From the NCBI RefSeq assembly GCF_000425845.1, contig NZ_AUEF01000007.1, forward strand, positions 124,001-188,000: DNA of 64,000 nucleotides, given 5' to 3'. The stretch comes from Jeotgalicoccus psychrophilus DSM 19085 (GTDB lineage: Bacteria > Bacillota > Bacilli > Staphylococcales > Salinicoccaceae). A program made the position numbers and the translations under genes. The notes under the pieces were generated by a model, which ran no database searches, was not told the DNA's origin, and saw only the letters and a program-made list of their open reading frames with translations. Position 1 is the first letter of the stretch. Each line of letters opens with the position of its first letter. Below are positions 47,073 to 55,851 of the stretch, piece after piece.

Positions 47073-48260
47073 CTATTCTTCATCCGCCAAACGTCTCAGT
47101 TCATCGCGCGTTTCTTTCGGCAGGCCTTCGCCGTAGTCCATCATGCGTACAATGTCTTTAAATGCGGTTTTAGGAATTTTTAAATCGTCCAGATCTGCAA
47201 TAGTGAACTGCAAATCAATGTCGTCTTCGCGGCCGTCCCGCAGTTTAGGCACAAAGTCAGGTTCTGTAATGAACGGACTGGATGCGCCTACCATATCTGC
47301 ATATTCTAATGCCTCCAATGCTTTGTCCGGGGTATTCACACCGCCGGTTGCCATCATCGGGATTCTGCCTTTAACATGCTCGTAGACGACTTTGTTCACC
47401 GGCTGACCCTGATAGGGGCCTTTAGCCCGGACTTCATTCTGATAAATATTGCGTCCCCAGCTGGCAATCGCAAGGTAGTGAATATCTGTAATTTCCCCGG
47501 CCCAGTCGACAAATTGCAAGAAGTCCTCCACGCTGTAAGCGACATCATCGCCGCGTGTTTCTTCCGGCGTGCCTCTGAATCCGAATATAAAATCCTCAGG
47601 CGCTTCTTCTTTAATGACATCACTCACTGCTTTAATCACTTCAAGGCCGAAACGGGACCGGTTTTCGAGTGAATCTGCACCGTATTCGTCGTCCCGTTCG
47701 TTTGAGAATTTCGAGAAGAAAGTCTGTATTAACAGCCGCTGTGCGGCAGATATCTCAATGCCGTCGAAGCCTGCTTCAATTGCACGTCCTGCAGCGTCGG
47801 CATATTGCTGGATCACCGTATCAATTTTACGTTTTGTCATCGGCAGCACCTGGTGTTTAATCGGCGTATTTAATTCCATAAAGCTCGGACCGTAAACAAC
47901 ACCTAGATCCAGTATTGCCTGGTTTGAAAAGCGTCCGGCATGTGTCAGTTGGAGAATGGCCTTAGCACCGTTTTTTTTCATGGCTGCAGCGAGCTTTTTT
48001 AGCCCCGGAATTGTTTTGTCATCAGCAACGCTGAAGCCGTATTCAAACAGCTGGCCGTATGGTTCTATATAAGCGGCCCCTGTGACTTGAATTGGTGCTG
48101 ATGCCGCTCTTCTTGCATGATACAGTGTATCTTCATCTGTTACATAGCCATCACGGGTTGATGAGTTGGTAATCATCGGCGACAGAACGAAGCGGTTTGA
48201 CAGTTCAATGCCGTTCGGTAAAAGTAAAGGTTCAAATAAAGCTGAATATTTTTTATTCAT
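47073..48260 (-). CDS. Old-yellow-enzyme family flavin oxidoreductase, atypical active site
   Basis: 395 residues from the ATG at 48260 (the ATG one codon earlier also fits AAGGAG). FMN-binding TIM barrel: NRFVLSPMITNSS, LQLTHAGR, MMATGGVNTP. At the substrate-binding position, where the family has H-x-x-H or H-x-x-N (YqjM IEIHAAHGYL), this protein reads IEIS171AAQ174RLL, so both carbonyl-binding residues are absent. It may not be an ene-reductase in the usual sense. Divergent from the SirTM cluster; an OYE homologue accompanies such clusters in S. aureus, as I recall. Confidence 0.82.
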   Translation of the reverse strand: MNKKYSALFEPLLLPNGIELSNRFVLSPMITNSSTRDGYVTDEDTLYHARRAASAPIQVTGAAYIEPYGQLFEYGFSVADDKTIPGLKKLAAAMKKNGAKAILQLTHAGRFSNQAILDLGVVYGPSFMELNTPIKHQVLPMTKRKIDTVIQQYADAAGRAIEAGFDGIEISAAQRLLIQTFFSKFSNERDDEYGADSLENRSRFGLEVIKAVSDVIKEEAPEDFIFGFRGTPEETRGDDVAYSVEDFLQFVDWAGEITDIHYLAIASWGRNIYQNEVRAKGPYQGQPVNKVVYEHVKGRIPMMATGGVNTPDKALEALEYADMVGASSPFITEPDFVPKLRDGREDDIDLQFTIADLDDLKIPKTAFKDIVRMMDYGEGLPKETRDELRRLADEE

Positions 48261-48423
48261 CATGCTGCTCCTTATATACGTTCTTTTAATGATTACTTTC
48301 AAAGTAGCAATCTATAAAATTATTGTCAATCAGTTGAGTTCCTGATAATGAGCAAGCGGGCTGAGTTCATAGGGGGACTATGATACAATCATGTTATTAT
48401 TATGATGGTGTGAGGGTTTATAA

Positions 48424-48846
48424 ATGAAGCAATTACTGGATGTTTCTAATATTAAAAACGTAAAATTCACCGGAGTGTCTTTTATCGACGATATTGTTGG
48501 CCTCGGTGAGAAACGTATCGCAATCGATGCGAAACATTTTTACCTGCTGGATATAGAAAAGCATAATGTCGAGCTGGTCATCGACCGGAAGTCATTGAAT
48601 GAATATAGAGAAGAACGTAATAAGGTTTTGCTTGAACGTGAGAACTACGCAGAATTCGACCATATGAACAGCATGCTCGCAATGCTGGAACATGACTTTT
48701 TCAGCATCGACCGCATCAAATTATTTTACCGGGATAAAGATAATATTTCCGGGGAATATGTCATCGATACATCGGATGAAGACGAGGTCGATATGACGAG
48801 TGAGGTTCAAAACAAAGAGCTGACATTGAAAGTTCAATCGAAATGA
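48424..48846 (+). CDS. Hypothetical protein heading the SirTM cluster
   Basis: 140 residues, soluble, acidic C-terminal part (DTSDEDEVDMTSEV). Predicted strands alternate with a charged helix (KSLNEYREERNKVLLERENY). GTGAGGG precedes the ATG. It begins the run of six codirectional genes ending in lplA2, only 21 bp before the monooxygenase gene. I recognise no family. Context suggests a role in the same pathway, but this is inference. Confidence 0.6.
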   Translation: MKQLLDVSNIKNVKFTGVSFIDDIVGLGEKRIAIDAKHFYLLDIEKHNVELVIDRKSLNEYREERNKVLLERENYAEFDHMNSMLAMLEHDFFSIDRIKLFYRDKDNISGEYVIDTSDEDEVDMTSEVQNKELTLKVQSK

Positions 48847-48867
48847 TGATAAAAAGGATATGTTCAA

Positions 48868-49884
48868 ATGGTTAAATTAAACGTATTGGATTATGCCGTA
48901 ATAGATGAAGGAGAGACACCGCAAGATGCCTTAAAAAATACTGTTAAGTTTGCACAGAAGGCAGAAAGTCTCGGTTTTCACCGCTTCTGGATGGCAGAGC
49001 ATCATGATGTCAATGCATTTGCCAGCAGCAGTCCCGAATTATTAATGATGCATATACTCGGAAAAACATCTTCAATCAGACTTGGTTCCGGCGGCGTAAT
49101 GATTCCGCATTACAGTCCGTTAAAAGTTGCGGAGAACTTCAGGGTAATGGAAAGCTTATACCCCGGAAGAGTAGATCTTGGTATCGGGAATACGCTTGGG
49201 ACCTCTGCTGTAAACAAATCGATGAACGAAATGCGTCCGAAAAAACAGCGTTACGAAGAAAATATCAGCGACATAAAAAAATACGTTACAGACACTGACG
49301 ACGAGCTTCACCGTTTTAATGAAGTCACTGCGAATCCGACAGGCGAGACGAACCCGGAAATGTGGGTGATGAGTACGAGCGTCCGGACAGCGGAACTCGC
49401 TGCACGTCAGGGCATCGGTTTTACATTCGGATTGTTTCCGCACGCTTCAAAAGATAAGACAGCAGTAGGAAAAGAAGCTGGACGTATATACAGAGAAAAA
49501 TTTGTACCGTCACCGGTCATGCAGCAGCCGTTAGTAATGGTATCACCATTTGTCGTCGTCGCTGATACTAATGACGAGGCGGCATCACTCGCAAAAGCGC
49601 TCGACTTATGGCTTCTCGGCAAAATGAATTTCAGTGAATTTGAACGTTTTCCATCAGTTGAAACTGCAGAGAAATACACTTATACTGTAGAAGAACTTCA
49701 AAAGCTGTCGGCTAACCGTTCGCGCATGGTCGTCGGAGATGGACTAAGCGTAAAAAAACAGCTGGATACATTGGCAGAAACTTTCGGCGCTGATGAAATA
49801 CTGCTGATACCGCTCATGCCGGGTGCTGCAAACAGACAGCGTGCGCTTGAATTAATATCATCGGAATTTCAATTAAAAAAATAG
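48868..49884 (+). CDS. Luciferase-like (LLM) flavin-dependent oxidoreductase
   Basis: 338 residues. Bacterial-luciferase fold: FHRFWMAEHHDVNAFASSSPE, IRLGSGGVMIPHYSPLKVAE and GRVDLGIGNTLG are hallmarks of the MsnO8-type subfamily. Uses reduced flavin and oxygen; substrate unknown. In Gram-positive SirTM clusters a gene of this class sits just before the lipoyl carrier GcvH-L, as here (14 bp). Confidence 0.85.
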   Translation: MVKLNVLDYAVIDEGETPQDALKNTVKFAQKAESLGFHRFWMAEHHDVNAFASSSPELLMMHILGKTSSIRLGSGGVMIPHYSPLKVAENFRVMESLYPGRVDLGIGNTLGTSAVNKSMNEMRPKKQRYEENISDIKKYVTDTDDELHRFNEVTANPTGETNPEMWVMSTSVRTAELAARQGIGFTFGLFPHASKDKTAVGKEAGRIYREKFVPSPVMQQPLVMVSPFVVVADTNDEAASLAKALDLWLLGKMNFSEFERFPSVETAEKYTYTVEELQKLSANRSRMVVGDGLSVKKQLDTLAETFGADEILLIPLMPGAANRQRALELISSEFQLKK

Positions 49885-49898
49885 AAAGAAGGATAACA

Positions 49899-50231
49899 AT
49901 GAAAAAAGTTGCTAACTATTTATGGGTTGAAAAAAATGGCGAGGAGTACACGCTTATTATGACTCCGGAACTGCAGGACGATATTGGAACAGTAGGCTTT
50001 GTAGAATTTACAAAAGCTGGAGAAGTAGCTAAAAACGATTCACTGCTTGAATTAGAAGCTTCTAAAACAGTACTTGATTTAGCATCACCATTAGCAGGTA
50101 AAATTGTTGCTGTTAACGATAAGGCGACAGATGAGCCGACATTATTAAACTCGGCAAAAGCTGATGAGAGCTGGGTTGTTAAACTTACTGGTGTTGACGA
50201 AACTGAATTCAATGCGCTTGCGGATGCTTAA
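49899..50231 (+). CDS. GcvH-like lipoyl carrier protein (GcvH-L)
   Basis: 110 residues. A biotinyl/lipoyl domain with lipoylation site K56 in LELEASK56TVLDLASPLAG, followed by DEPTLLNS and SWVVKL as in glycine cleavage protein H. In the S. aureus and Streptococcus clusters this GcvH-L is lipoylated by LplA2 and then ADP-ribosylated by SirTM. D27 is present in the QDD turn, the position I recall as the modified residue, not verified. AGAAAGAAGG precedes the ATG. Confidence 0.9.
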   Translation: MKKVANYLWVEKNGEEYTLIMTPELQDDIGTVGFVEFTKAGEVAKNDSLLELEASKTVLDLASPLAGKIVAVNDKATDEPTLLNSAKADESWVVKLTGVDETEFNALADA

Positions 50232-50259
50232 TTAAAGCTAAATTTATATCTATATTCAA

Positions 50260-50302
50260 AGGCTCGCATTCATATGTATTTACATAGGGTGTGAGCTTTT
50301 TT
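50260..50302 (+). terminator. Possible operon-internal terminator after gcvH-L
   Basis: AGGCTCGCA pairs imperfectly with TGTGAGCTT around an inner ATGTA-TT-TACAT hairpin, followed by six T. It would partly separate the carrier from macrodomain-SirTM-LplA2 expression. Confidence 0.65.
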
Positions 50303-50320
50303 AGAATTGGGTGATAGTAA

Positions 50321-51091
50321 ATGATGAGTCAGGCAGACAGATTGCATTTTTTAATTTCTTATATGCAGCAGGAAAATAAGACAGAACAATCAGTACCCGA
50401 TGACTTCGATGAGCGGTTTGAGGTATTCCGCGGTCTTGCCAACGAACGCCCTGCGGTCAAAGTCAGCCGTGAATTTCTCGATGTGCAGGATGCATTTTTA
50501 TCTGAATATAATACTGACGGTGTGACAGACTTTAAATCTCTTGAACCTGTCTCAAAGCAGTTTTACATATGGCAGGGAGACATTACGACGCTGAAAATTG
50601 ATGCAATCGTCAATGCAGCAAACGCTGAAATGCTCGGCTGCCTGATTCCGAACCATAACTGCATCGATAATATTATTCATACAAAGGCGGGTGCAGAGCT
50701 GCGTCTGGCATGTGCTGAATTAATGAAGAAACAAGGCAGAAAAGAAGCGGTTGGCAGAGCTAAAATTACTTCCGCCTACAACCTGCCTGCAGATTATGTA
50801 ATTCATACAGTCGGACCGGTCGTCCAGAATGGTAAAGTATCACCGATGAAACAGGAGCTCTTAGCCAAATGCTACAGAAACTGTCTTCTACTTGCCGATA
50901 AAAACAATATTGAGGCAATTGCATTCTGCAGTATTTCAACAGGTGTATTCGGCTATCCGAAAGAAGCGGCTGCAGCAACTGCAGTGGCCGCTGTAAAGCA
51001 GTATCTGGAGGAAACCGGGTCGGCAATCAGGGTAGTATTTAATGTTTTTGACACAGAAGATTTAAAAATCTATGAAAATCTTTTGACTTAA
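50321..51091 (+). CDS. Zinc-containing macrodomain protein (ADP-ribosyl hydrolase)
   Basis: 256 residues from ATGATG, with a weak GGGTGA upstream. N-terminal helical extension (1-75), then the macrodomain: [22 protein letters not shown], the zinc loop C107LIPNH112NC114IDN, and STGVFGYP. Members linked to SirTM remove mono-ADP-ribose from GcvH-L, reversing SirTM. Forms a writer/eraser pair with the next gene, 16 bp away. Confidence 0.9.
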   Translation: MMSQADRLHFLISYMQQENKTEQSVPDDFDERFEVFRGLANERPAVKVSREFLDVQDAFLSEYNTDGVTDFKSLEPVSKQFYIWQGDITTLKIDAIVNAANAEMLGCLIPNHNCIDNIIHTKAGAELRLACAELMKKQGRKEAVGRAKITSAYNLPADYVIHTVGPVVQNGKVSPMKQELLAKCYRNCLLLADKNNIEAIAFCSISTGVFGYPKEAAAATAVAAVKQYLEETGSAIRVVFNVFDTEDLKIYENLLT

Positions 51092-51107
51092 GAGAGGTTG
51101 TATATGC

Positions 51108-51974
51108 ATGAAAGCTTGGAAGACGTTAGAACAAAACACTTCAGAAAGTGAACTGCTTGCGGGACTGCTCGATGAAGCAGATGCGGTTGTCGTCGGCATT
51201 GGTGCCGGAATGTCGGCAGCTGACGGTTTCACTTATATCGGAGAACGCTTTAAGAGCAACTTTCCGGATTTTATCGAAAAATATAACTGGTTTGATATGC
51301 TGCAGGCGAGTTTGTTTAAATTCCCGACACTGGAAGAGTACTGGGCATTTCAAAGCCGTTTTATAGTCCTGAATTATTTAGATCAGCCCGCAGGAAAAGT
51401 GTATATCGCATTGAAGAAAATGATTGAGAAAAAACCGTATCACGTCATTACGACAAATGCTGATAACGCCTTTTATGCGGCTGAATATAACATGGATAAA
51501 GTGCTGTATTACCAGGGTGAATATGTACGTATGCAGTGTTCGGCTTTTTGTCATGATGAAACATACCGCGATGATGAACTGATGCGTCAGATGGCTGAAC
51601 AGCAGCAGAATATGGCAATACCGTCTAAACTTATTCCGTACTGTCCTCACTGTGGTGCACCGATGGAAAAAAATAAGCGCACAGCAGAAAAAGGTATGGT
51701 GGAAGACGCAAAATTTAACGCTCAAAGAAATGACTACAATGCATTTTTAAAAGAGCATAAAGAAGGTAAAGTTATTTACCTTGAAATCGGTGTTGGACAT
51801 ACCACGCCGCAATTTATAAAACATCCGTTCTGGCGTGAAACCCGGCAGAATGAAGATGCATTGCTTGTGACGATGAACCAGAAGTCCTACAGAATTCCGG
51901 AAGCTATTAAATCACGTACGGTTTTCTTAACAGATGATATTGGACAGACTATTTTAAACGCACATAAAATTTAA
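51108..51974 (+). CDS. Class M sirtuin SirTM, protein ADP-ribosyltransferase
   Basis: 288 residues. NAD site G30[14 protein letters not shown]117ADN in place of the TQNID motif, and YYQ136GEY where classical sirtuins have the catalytic LHG histidine. Zinc cysteines C144, C148, C179 and C182. The His-to-Gln change marks the SirTM class, which transfers ADP-ribose to lipoylated GcvH-L rather than deacetylating. ATG preceded by AGAGGTTG. Confidence 0.9.
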   Translation: MKAWKTLEQNTSESELLAGLLDEADAVVVGIGAGMSAADGFTYIGERFKSNFPDFIEKYNWFDMLQASLFKFPTLEEYWAFQSRFIVLNYLDQPAGKVYIALKKMIEKKPYHVITTNADNAFYAAEYNMDKVLYYQGEYVRMQCSAFCHDETYRDDELMRQMAEQQQNMAIPSKLIPYCPHCGAPMEKNKRTAEKGMVEDAKFNAQRNDYNAFLKEHKEGKVIYLEIGVGHTTPQFIKHPFWRETRQNEDALLVTMNQKSYRIPEAIKSRTVFLTDDIGQTILNAHKI

Positions 51975-51993
51975 CAGATAAAGGATGACTGAA

Positions 51994-53016
51994 ATGTATT
52001 TAATCGAACCATTCCGTAATGGAGAATATATTACAGACGGTGCATATGCGCTTGCAATGCAGGTCTATGTTCAGGACAACATCTTTTTGGATGAAGGAAT
52101 TATTTTCCCGTATCATTGTAAGCCGAAAGTAGAAATCGGACGCTTTCAAAATTCTGTTTCAGAAGTGAATCAGGATTACCTCGAAGAAAATGAAATTCTG
52201 CTCGTAAGACGAGATACCGGAGGCGGTGCAATTTTAGTAGATGACGGTGCTGTAAACGTATGCTTCTTAGTGTCTGAAGATACAGGGGTATACGGAGATT
52301 ACAAGAAAATGTATGCACCGGTTATTAAAGCGCTGAACAATCTCGGTGTTAACAACGTTGAACAGAGCGGCAGAAATGATTTGATTATCGATGGTAAAAA
52401 AGTATCCGGCGGGGCGATGACAATGTCAAACGGCCGTATATACGGCGGGTTTTCACTGCTTTTAGATATTAACGTCGAAGCGATGGTTGCTGTACTTAAT
52501 CCGAACCGTAAAAAGATTGAATCAAAAGGCATCAAATCTGTACAAAGTAGAGTAACAACATTGCGCGAACATCTTGCACCGGAATACAAGGATGTGACGA
52601 CGGATGAATTTAAAGATTTAATTATTAAGGAATTTCTGTCTGTCGACGATGTAAATGAGGCAAAACGCTATGAGCTTACTGATAAAGACTGGGCAGAAAT
52701 CGATAAGCTTGTTGAGGAGAAATATAAAAACTGGGATTGGAATTACGGTAAGACACCGCGTTATTCATATAACAGAGACGCGCGTTTATCAGCAGGAACA
52801 GTAGATATTTCTCTTGATATTGAAGCCGGCAGAATTGATCACTGTGCGATTTTTGGAGACTTTTTCGGACAGGGTGAGATTAAAGATGTCGAAGAAGCAC
52901 TTAAAGGTACGAGAGTGGTCAGAGAAGACTTAAATGAAAAACTGAACTCACTTGATTTAAACCATTACTTTGGGAAATTGGAAGCTTCGGAATTGACGGA
53001 TTTAATTTTAAGTTAA
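51994..53016 (+). CDS. Lipoate-protein ligase A homologue (LplA2)
   Basis: 340 residues from the ATG at 51994, 9 bp after AAAGG. R72RDTGGGA is the lipoyl-AMP loop, and KVSGGAMTMSNGRIYGG contains the catalytic lysine. A C-terminal accessory domain (about 245-340) is present. Predicted to lipoylate GcvH-L, the prerequisite for ADP-ribosylation. Last gene of the cluster. Confidence 0.88.
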   Translation: MYLIEPFRNGEYITDGAYALAMQVYVQDNIFLDEGIIFPYHCKPKVEIGRFQNSVSEVNQDYLEENEILLVRRDTGGGAILVDDGAVNVCFLVSEDTGVYGDYKKMYAPVIKALNNLGVNNVEQSGRNDLIIDGKKVSGGAMTMSNGRIYGGFSLLLDINVEAMVAVLNPNRKKIESKGIKSVQSRVTTLREHLAPEYKDVTTDEFKDLIIKEFLSVDDVNEAKRYELTDKDWAEIDKLVEEKYKNWDWNYGKTPRYSYNRDARLSAGTVDISLDIEAGRIDHCAIFGDFFGQGEIKDVEEALKGTRVVREDLNEKLNSLDLNHYFGKLEASELTDLILS

Positions 53017-53041
53017 ATTAAGAATAAATTATGCTGTTTTA

Positions 53042-53071
53042 GGGTATCTTCATTTATGAGGATACTCTTTT
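53042..53071 (+). terminator. Terminator of the SirTM cluster
   Basis: GGGTATC-TCAT pairs with ATGA-GATACTC over two T, followed by TTTTC. Confidence 0.7.
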
Positions 53072-53128
53072 CAATATAAATTATGGTAAACTGTTAGAAA
53101 TGCAGTATGTGTGACAGGAGGGTGTTTA

Positions 53129-53638
53129 GTGCAGCAGTTATATGCCAAAGTGATCGACGAAGAACAACATCAGGGTGTAACAATTATAGATAGTAATAAC
53201 AATGTTGTCGGAGATGTTTTTGCGACGACGATATCAGGCTGTGATGAGAAGAATACTTATGGTTTTCAGCACGCTAATGGTACTGAAATTTTGCTCGGTC
53301 TTCAAAGAAGAAGATTTAAAGATTTAAACGTGGCAAAATATACAGTTGAACATATGGGTAAACGTTTTACCTTTAAAGAACGCAAGCTTCACAATTTTAT
53401 GAACTTCAGAGCGGACGGCATTGTACTTGAGACACCTTATATTTTTGAAGATGACAAAGAGGTCACTTTAACGATGCACCGGGAAGAGAATTTAATCGGT
53501 TCGATGAATGATCATAAAATATTCGTAGACGATATTTCAGATATTGAAGCAGGACTTTTAATACTTATGTATTTTATGTTTAAGTTATATAAGCGGGAAG
53601 ATTATCATATTGCCCGGATCCTGCATCGTAACTGGTAG
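53129..53638 (+). CDS. Hypothetical protein, possibly tubby/LURP-one-like
   Basis: 169 residues from a GTG at 53129, 7 bp after GGAGGG. Mostly short predicted strands (VTIIDSNNNVVGDVFATT, KYTVEHMGKRFTFKE, NLIGSMNDHKIFV) ending in a helix (IEAGLLILMYFMFKLYK). The layout recalls tubby/LURP-one-like beta-barrels with a C-terminal helix, but no motif is decisive. Downstream of the SirTM cluster and separated from it by a terminator. Confidence 0.5.
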   Translation: MQQLYAKVIDEEQHQGVTIIDSNNNVVGDVFATTISGCDEKNTYGFQHANGTEILLGLQRRRFKDLNVAKYTVEHMGKRFTFKERKLHNFMNFRADGIVLETPYIFEDDKEVTLTMHREENLIGSMNDHKIFVDDISDIEAGLLILMYFMFKLYKREDYHIARILHRNW

Positions 53639-53715
53639 TAAATGAGTATAAATTTTGTATAAATAATTTAAATATTGTAAAATTAAATATAATGATTTAG
53701 TTGAGGAGGCAGTAT

Positions 53716-53943
53716 ATGTTAAGAATATTTTGTGTGGCGATTCCAGTCCTTGTTTTACTGCTGCCTCTATTTATGGATGCAGCTGTGGTATGGATTTTAA
53801 ATATCCTTCTAACGTCGCTCGGAACGATTTTCGGGTATATTAACTACAAATACAGAAAAGATAAACTGTGGCTCGGCGTCTTGATTGTAAATGGGATTTT
53901 ATTCTTGTATTACATATATGCAATGATTAATTTCTTCGTATAA
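53716..53943 (+). CDS. Small membrane protein
   Basis: 75 residues from the ATG at 53716, with AGGAGG 6 bp upstream. Two or three hydrophobic segments fill nearly the whole protein (IFCVAIPVLVLLLPLFM, AAVVWILNILLTSLGTIFG, LWLGVLIVNGILFLYYIYA). Family and function not recognised. Confidence 0.55.
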   Translation: MLRIFCVAIPVLVLLLPLFMDAAVVWILNILLTSLGTIFGYINYKYRKDKLWLGVLIVNGILFLYYIYAMINFFV

Positions 53944-54118
53944 AAAAGGGCTGAGACAAAAGCTCAGAGAAGGTAATATGTTTAATGAAATATAGATAAA
54001 ATCCGTACGTTAGACTCCTTGGGGAATAGCATCAGCGTAAGACTACAGGCTTACGCGATGCCCCAGGAATAACGTACGGATTATTTATTTTAGAAACATT
54101 TATGTCCCAGACTCTTTT
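53944..54118. repeat. Folded intergenic element, copy 2, with outer terminator-like arms
   Basis: Core 54000-54082: arms AATCCGTACGTTA and TAACGTACGGATT are perfectly complementary and enclose a hairpin GCGTAA / TTACGC with loop GACTACAGGC, the reverse complement of the loop in copy 1 (8332-8420). An outer imperfect inverted repeat, GGGCTGAGACAAA (53948) with TTTATGTCCCAGACTC (54100), ends in a T-run and could terminate both flanking convergent genes. Confidence 0.9.
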
Positions 54119-55161
54119 TAATTTTGCGGTTCAATATAGCTGTAGTCCTCGAAATCAAGTTCAGTAGGCAGGTTATTTAACAGACGTGCCACTTCATGTC
54201 CGACGAATGGACTCGCTGTCAATCCGGTTGAGCCCATGCCGTTAACGACGAAAGTATTATTAGCGACGTAGCCGATAAACGGCAAAAAGTCACGGGTATA
54301 CGGTTTTAATCCGACACCCATTTCAGTAATTTCCACTTCTTCAGGTTTAAAGTATTTATACAGCTCATCCTGTAGATAATTATAACTTTCTTCAGTAGGA
54401 GCAGTATCAAATGAGTCCGTATCGATATGAGTTGTACCGATTACATACTCGTCGTTCTCCAGATGCACGATATAAGTCGGACCGAGTGCCATTACGACAG
54501 GGGACTGCAGATCTTTTTGATGCTTTAATTTAAAGTGCATTATTTCCGCACGCTGATGGGCGATTTCCGGTTTATATGCCTGTTCGGCGCCCCATGCACC
54601 GGTCGTGTATATTTTAAGCGTGTCATCATTACCGCCGTCATAAGATTTATTTTCCCATATTCCGCCGTACTTGATAAATGCTTCTTTTAAGGCAGCAAGC
54701 AGTTTACGCCCTCTCACTTGACCGCCGCCCTCTACTATCAGTGCAGGGTATTCTGTTGTGAGTGACGGATGCAGCGCGGATAATTCATCTTTAGTCAGTT
54801 GTCTGACTTCACCGACATCCGGATTATCTATCGCTTTATCACTAATACGTTTCGTTGCTTTGTCAAAAATATTTTCTTTGAACAGACAGATTGCACCGCT
54901 GTTTTTATAGCCGGTTGACATGCCTGCTTCTTTTTCCAGCGTGCTGATAAACTCCGGATAATAATGAGCGCTTTTTGTGACGAGGCGGTACCATTTTTTA
55001 TTGCGGCGCTGGCTGATCCATGGACAGACAATTCCTGCCGATGCGAAAGTTGCCTGGCCTTTATCGTTACGATCGTAAATCGTCACGCTGTTGCCGAGTT
55101 TGACGAGATGATAGCCGATTGAAGCTCCGGCAAGACCACCGCCGATAATCGTTATATTCAT
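54118..55161 (-). CDS. FAD-dependent amino-acid oxidase/dehydrogenase (DadA/ThiO type)
   Basis: 347 residues. ADP-binding site IIGGGLAGASIGYHL at the start, GEVRQLTKDELSALHPSL in the middle, and the C-terminal EMGVGLKPYTRDFLPFIG and GMGSTGLTASP typical of DAO-family glycine/D-amino-acid oxidases. Could be glycine oxidase (ThiO) or D-amino-acid dehydrogenase; no thiamine genes are near. ATG preceded by AGGAGTGAT. Confidence 0.82.
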   Translation of the reverse strand: MNITIIGGGLAGASIGYHLVKLGNSVTIYDRNDKGQATFASAGIVCPWISQRRNKKWYRLVTKSAHYYPEFISTLEKEAGMSTGYKNSGAICLFKENIFDKATKRISDKAIDNPDVGEVRQLTKDELSALHPSLTTEYPALIVEGGGQVRGRKLLAALKEAFIKYGGIWENKSYDGGNDDTLKIYTTGAWGAEQAYKPEIAHQRAEIMHFKLKHQKDLQSPVVMALGPTYIVHLENDEYVIGTTHIDTDSFDTAPTEESYNYLQDELYKYFKPEEVEITEMGVGLKPYTRDFLPFIGYVANNTFVVNGMGSTGLTASPFVGHEVARLLNNLPTELDFEDYSYIEPQN

Positions 55162-55234
55162 TAAATCACTCCTGTGTTATGGCTGTTATAATTATGATAT
55201 GTTAATTACAGACGAATAAGAAAGAGGCATGTAC

Positions 55235-55801
55235 ATGGACAAGCTGGAACTGAATATTTTTGAGAATAAATCTGCATTAAAGAGCATATCATGGATTCAA
55301 ATACTGGTAATGATCGGCACGTTTATAGTGCTGTATTTACTTGAAGGATTTGTCATTCAGCCGACGGGCAGTGCACTTGTCGGCAGAGAACAATTTGGTA
55401 TTGTCGGTGCAGTATTTTTCATTATCTCACTATTTTTTATTATTATCATCGTTCACGAGGCGATTCACGGTATCTTTTTTAAAGTTTTTAATCCCGAAGG
55501 TAAAGTGAACTACGGATTTAAAGCGGGGATGGCTTATGCAACATCACCGGGGACTGTATATACGAGATGGCAGTTTTTTATCATTATCATTATGCCTTTT
55601 GTGATTATAACAGCAGTAATGGTGACTATGATGTTCATGCTGCCGAACCCGGCATATAAATATTACATCGCTCTGCATACAGGTGCGTGTGCAGGAGACT
55701 TCTACTATTTGTATCTGATACTAAAACACAAGCATCTGTCTTATGCTGTCGATACTGAAGTTGGCATGAGTCTTTACGAAACTAAGGAACAGACAATTTA
55801 A
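55235..55801 (+). CDS. DUF3267 putative membrane zinc metalloprotease
   Basis: 188 residues from the ATG at 55235 (an ATG two codons earlier is possible). Four hydrophobic segments. HEAIH within the second (IIIVHEAIHGIFF) is a HExxH zinc motif, and GACAGDFYYL in the last could supply a third ligand. This is the DUF3267 zincin-like family; substrate unknown. Confidence 0.75.
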   Translation: MDKLELNIFENKSALKSISWIQILVMIGTFIVLYLLEGFVIQPTGSALVGREQFGIVGAVFFIISLFFIIIIVHEAIHGIFFKVFNPEGKVNYGFKAGMAYATSPGTVYTRWQFFIIIIMPFVIITAVMVTMMFMLPNPAYKYYIALHTGACAGDFYYLYLILKHKHLSYAVDTEVGMSLYETKEQTI

Positions 55802-55807
55802 TTTGTA

Positions 55808-55820
55808 GAACGTGTGTTCG
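55808..55820 (+). promoter_or_regulatory. LexA (SOS) box of dinB
   Basis: GAACGTGTGTTCG has the GAAC-N4-GTTC core. A TATAAT box follows at 55829-55834, so the operator lies between -35 and -10, where LexA would block transcription. Confidence 0.8.
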
Positions 55821-55851
55821 TTATTTGGTATAATGAATGTGGGTGAAGACG

